A model generated the notes under the pieces. The model was not told where the DNA came from. It saw only the letters and a list, made by a program, of their open reading frames with translations, and did no database searches. Positions 33,284-34,591 of a DNA stretch of 34,591 bases are shown here, piece after piece (position 1 is the first letter of the stretch; the number at the start of each line of letters is the position of its first letter). This stretch comes from Kiritimatiellia bacterium (lineage in GTDB: Bacteria; Verrucomicrobiota; Kiritimatiellia; UBA8416): positions 1 to 34,591 of the forward strand of contig SKVN01000098.1 in NCBI GenBank assembly GCA_007129405.1, read 5' to 3'. Made by a program: the position numbers and the translations under genes.

Positions 33284-34306
33284 TTACGTTAGCAGCCCTT
33301 CTCGTGCTGCAGAAATATATTCCATGCCATATTCATCTTCACCCGTTAGCAGGGCATGCGCCAACTTGAAGGGTTCGCTAGAGGTGTCGAGTTCGTTTAA
33401 GATGGGGATATTGATTTGCATAGGATCCACAATGCCACCATCGCCACCAGCTTCGCAGCACATCCAGGTAAAGACCTGGTTAATGAGTTTGCGATTCGGC
33501 ATACCGAAGGAGATGTTGCTGAGGCCGGCTACGATATGCACTTCTGCACCAAACCTTCCCCGAAGAGCCTTCACGGTATCCAGGAAACGGATGCCATTTT
33601 CTCCGTCAGTTGAAATCGGGAATACCAATGGGTCAAAGTGCATATCGCCGTTTGAAAACCCCTCTGTCTGTAAGCGCTGATAGATAGCTTCCAGGTTTTG
33701 CATGCGTTCTTCGACGGTGTTGGGAAGACCTTCGGCACCGGCTGCAGAAGCAATGACAACCGCATTCGATTTGCGGGCGGCGTCGATTGCATTGGTCCGT
33801 TCCAAGGAGACGGAGTTTACCATGGGGCGTCCGCGGGCAGGGTCGCAAGCAGACAAGCCGGCCTCCAGGATTTCCAGATTGGACGAATCTATACTCATGG
33901 GGATTTGGGTGGCTTTTTGCGCCACGTCAACGGTCCAGCGCATCAAGGCAACGCGTTCAGCCACGTCGGTACTGTACTCATCGACATTGATGTCCAGATA
34001 GGTTGCGCCGGCGGCTTCTTGTCCGGCGGCTAAGTTGGCGATGTAGTCCTTGCCGATTTCTTGCTCTTCGGGGGATCCATTCATCCCGAGCCAGATCGCG
34101 ACGGCACAATGTTTGACTTTGCCAGCCTGCCAGTCAGCACCTTCTGTGAAGTACGGAGGCACGGGCATAAACGATGTACCCTTGGAACTATTGTACTTGA
34201 TTTGATATTTTCCGTTCGTATCGGGTTTGCAAAACAAGCCATCTACTTTGAAAATACGCGTGCAGTGGATATTCTCGCCAACAGAAATAAAGGTGTCTAG
34301 TTTCAT
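33284..34306 (-). CDS. Methyltetrahydrofolate:corrinoid methyltransferase-like (pterin-binding) protein
   Basis: This 340-aa TIM-barrel protein of the DHPS/MeTr family starts MKLDTFISVGENIHCTR. It contains AGATYLDINVDE and PMSIDSSN, the folate-binding Asp/Asn segments, and IVAGLSNISFGMPNR, typical of AcsE/MtrH-like methyltransferases. It may transfer a methyl group between tetrahydrofolate and a corrinoid protein. It is about 80 residues longer than AcsE, with an N-terminal insert (about 25-60) of unknown role. No corrinoid protein or reductase is adjacent. AAGGAGT nine bases before the ATG at 34306 fixes the start. Dihydropteroate synthase is less likely given the motifs. Confidence 0.85.
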   Translation of the reverse strand: MKLDTFISVGENIHCTRIFKVDGLFCKPDTNGKYQIKYNSSKGTSFMPVPPYFTEGADWQAGKVKHCAVAIWLGMNGSPEEQEIGKDYIANLAAGQEAAGATYLDINVDEYSTDVAERVALMRWTVDVAQKATQIPMSIDSSNLEILEAGLSACDPARGRPMVNSVSLERTNAIDAARKSNAVVIASAAGAEGLPNTVEERMQNLEAIYQRLQTEGFSNGDMHFDPLVFPISTDGENGIRFLDTVKALRGRFGAEVHIVAGLSNISFGMPNRKLINQVFTWMCCEAGGDGGIVDPMQINIPILNELDTSSEPFKLAHALLTGEDEYGMEYISAAREGLLT

Positions 34307-34467
34307 AAGGGCAATACTCCTTGCAGTGTGCCTGATGTTGATGCGCAAGAATCCGGCCAAACGATCGGACGGTTTCAATTTGACGGGGAAAGGTTAGTAT
34401 TGTGAAATTGTAGAGTCAACCCGAATAAGGCATCGTCCCGTGGTTTGTCGTATAGCAGGGGTAGCCC

Positions 34468-34590
34468 AGATGATGCAGGGGAGAAACTTTATACACTTAC
34501 TCGCGCACACTTGATCGCTCACGCTTAATCGAAAGTCAGCGCACATGATGTCGAGTAAGTGTGCGCGAGTGAGTGTAGGCGAGTAAGTGT
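34468..34590 (+). repeat. Palindromic 14-bp-period array, copy C
   Basis: This is the most regular copy. The head AGATGATGCAGG at 34468 is followed by arms at 34493-34503, 34507-34517 and 34521-34531, a centre at 34532-34551, and opposite arms at 34552-34562, 34566-34576 and 34580-34590. Every linker is exactly 3 nt. The rest of 34307-34467 holds only the leader of the methyltransferase gene. Confidence 0.93.
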
Positions 34591-34591
34591 G

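Overview
The window reads as chromosomal DNA of a free-living, Gram-negative, probably anaerobic or fermentative bacterium. The gene mix (standalone HydF, GlgA/GlgP pair, a large MoxR-Bat aerotolerance-type operon with fused Bat proteins, ParB beside two bactofilins) and the many short palindromic or tandem intergenic repeats suggest the PVC superphylum, most likely a Kiritimatiellota or Lentisphaerota relative. That placement is inference; no rRNA gene is present. No rRNA, tRNA, transposase or CRISPR array was recognised.

Layout. 1-296: repeat-rich DNA. 297-4528 (minus): clan-D/GH36-like glycosidase, enolase-superfamily epimerase and M42 aminopeptidase; the last two are coupled by an ATGA overlap. 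4677-6017 (minus): hydF with an in-frame low-complexity insert made of 7-bp repeats. 6018-6489: gene-free, repeat-rich. 6490-10577 (minus): glgP-glgA, glycogen phosphorolysis and synthesis. 10578-10991: divergent intergenic DNA with a promoter-like site and a candidate structured RNA of about 199 nt. 10992-12593: a PrcB-like putative lipoprotein (plus) convergent with a Gfo/Idh/MocA oxidoreductase (minus).

12775-16571 is a compact accessory cassette: an HTH protein and a BtrH-like acyltransferase (plus, ATGA-coupled) facing a minus-strand operon of ABC ATPase, ABC-2 permease and acyl carrier protein. Near-identical direct repeats of about 41 bp (12643-12684, 16686-16726) lie just outside both ends. 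I infer that an acyl group carried on the ACP is handed over by the BtrH-like enzyme and that the product is exported by the ABC transporter. This is the best candidate for an undescribed system.

16572-17146: dense repeat region. 17147-27224 (minus): seven tightly packed genes, moxR - DUF58 - lipoprotein - batA - batB/C - batD/E - second BatD with an SH3 domain, an envelope-located VWA/AAA+ system. 27420-29575 (minus): bactofilin, zinc-ribbon bactofilin and parB, a chromosome-segregation/cytoskeleton group without parA. 29628-34306: housekeeping genes argC, dtd, hslO (plus), panE and a corrinoid/folate methyltransferase. A distinctive 98-100-bp palindromic array (six 11-bp arms every 14 bp around a conserved 20-nt centre) recurs near 0.2, 17.1 and 34.5 kb.
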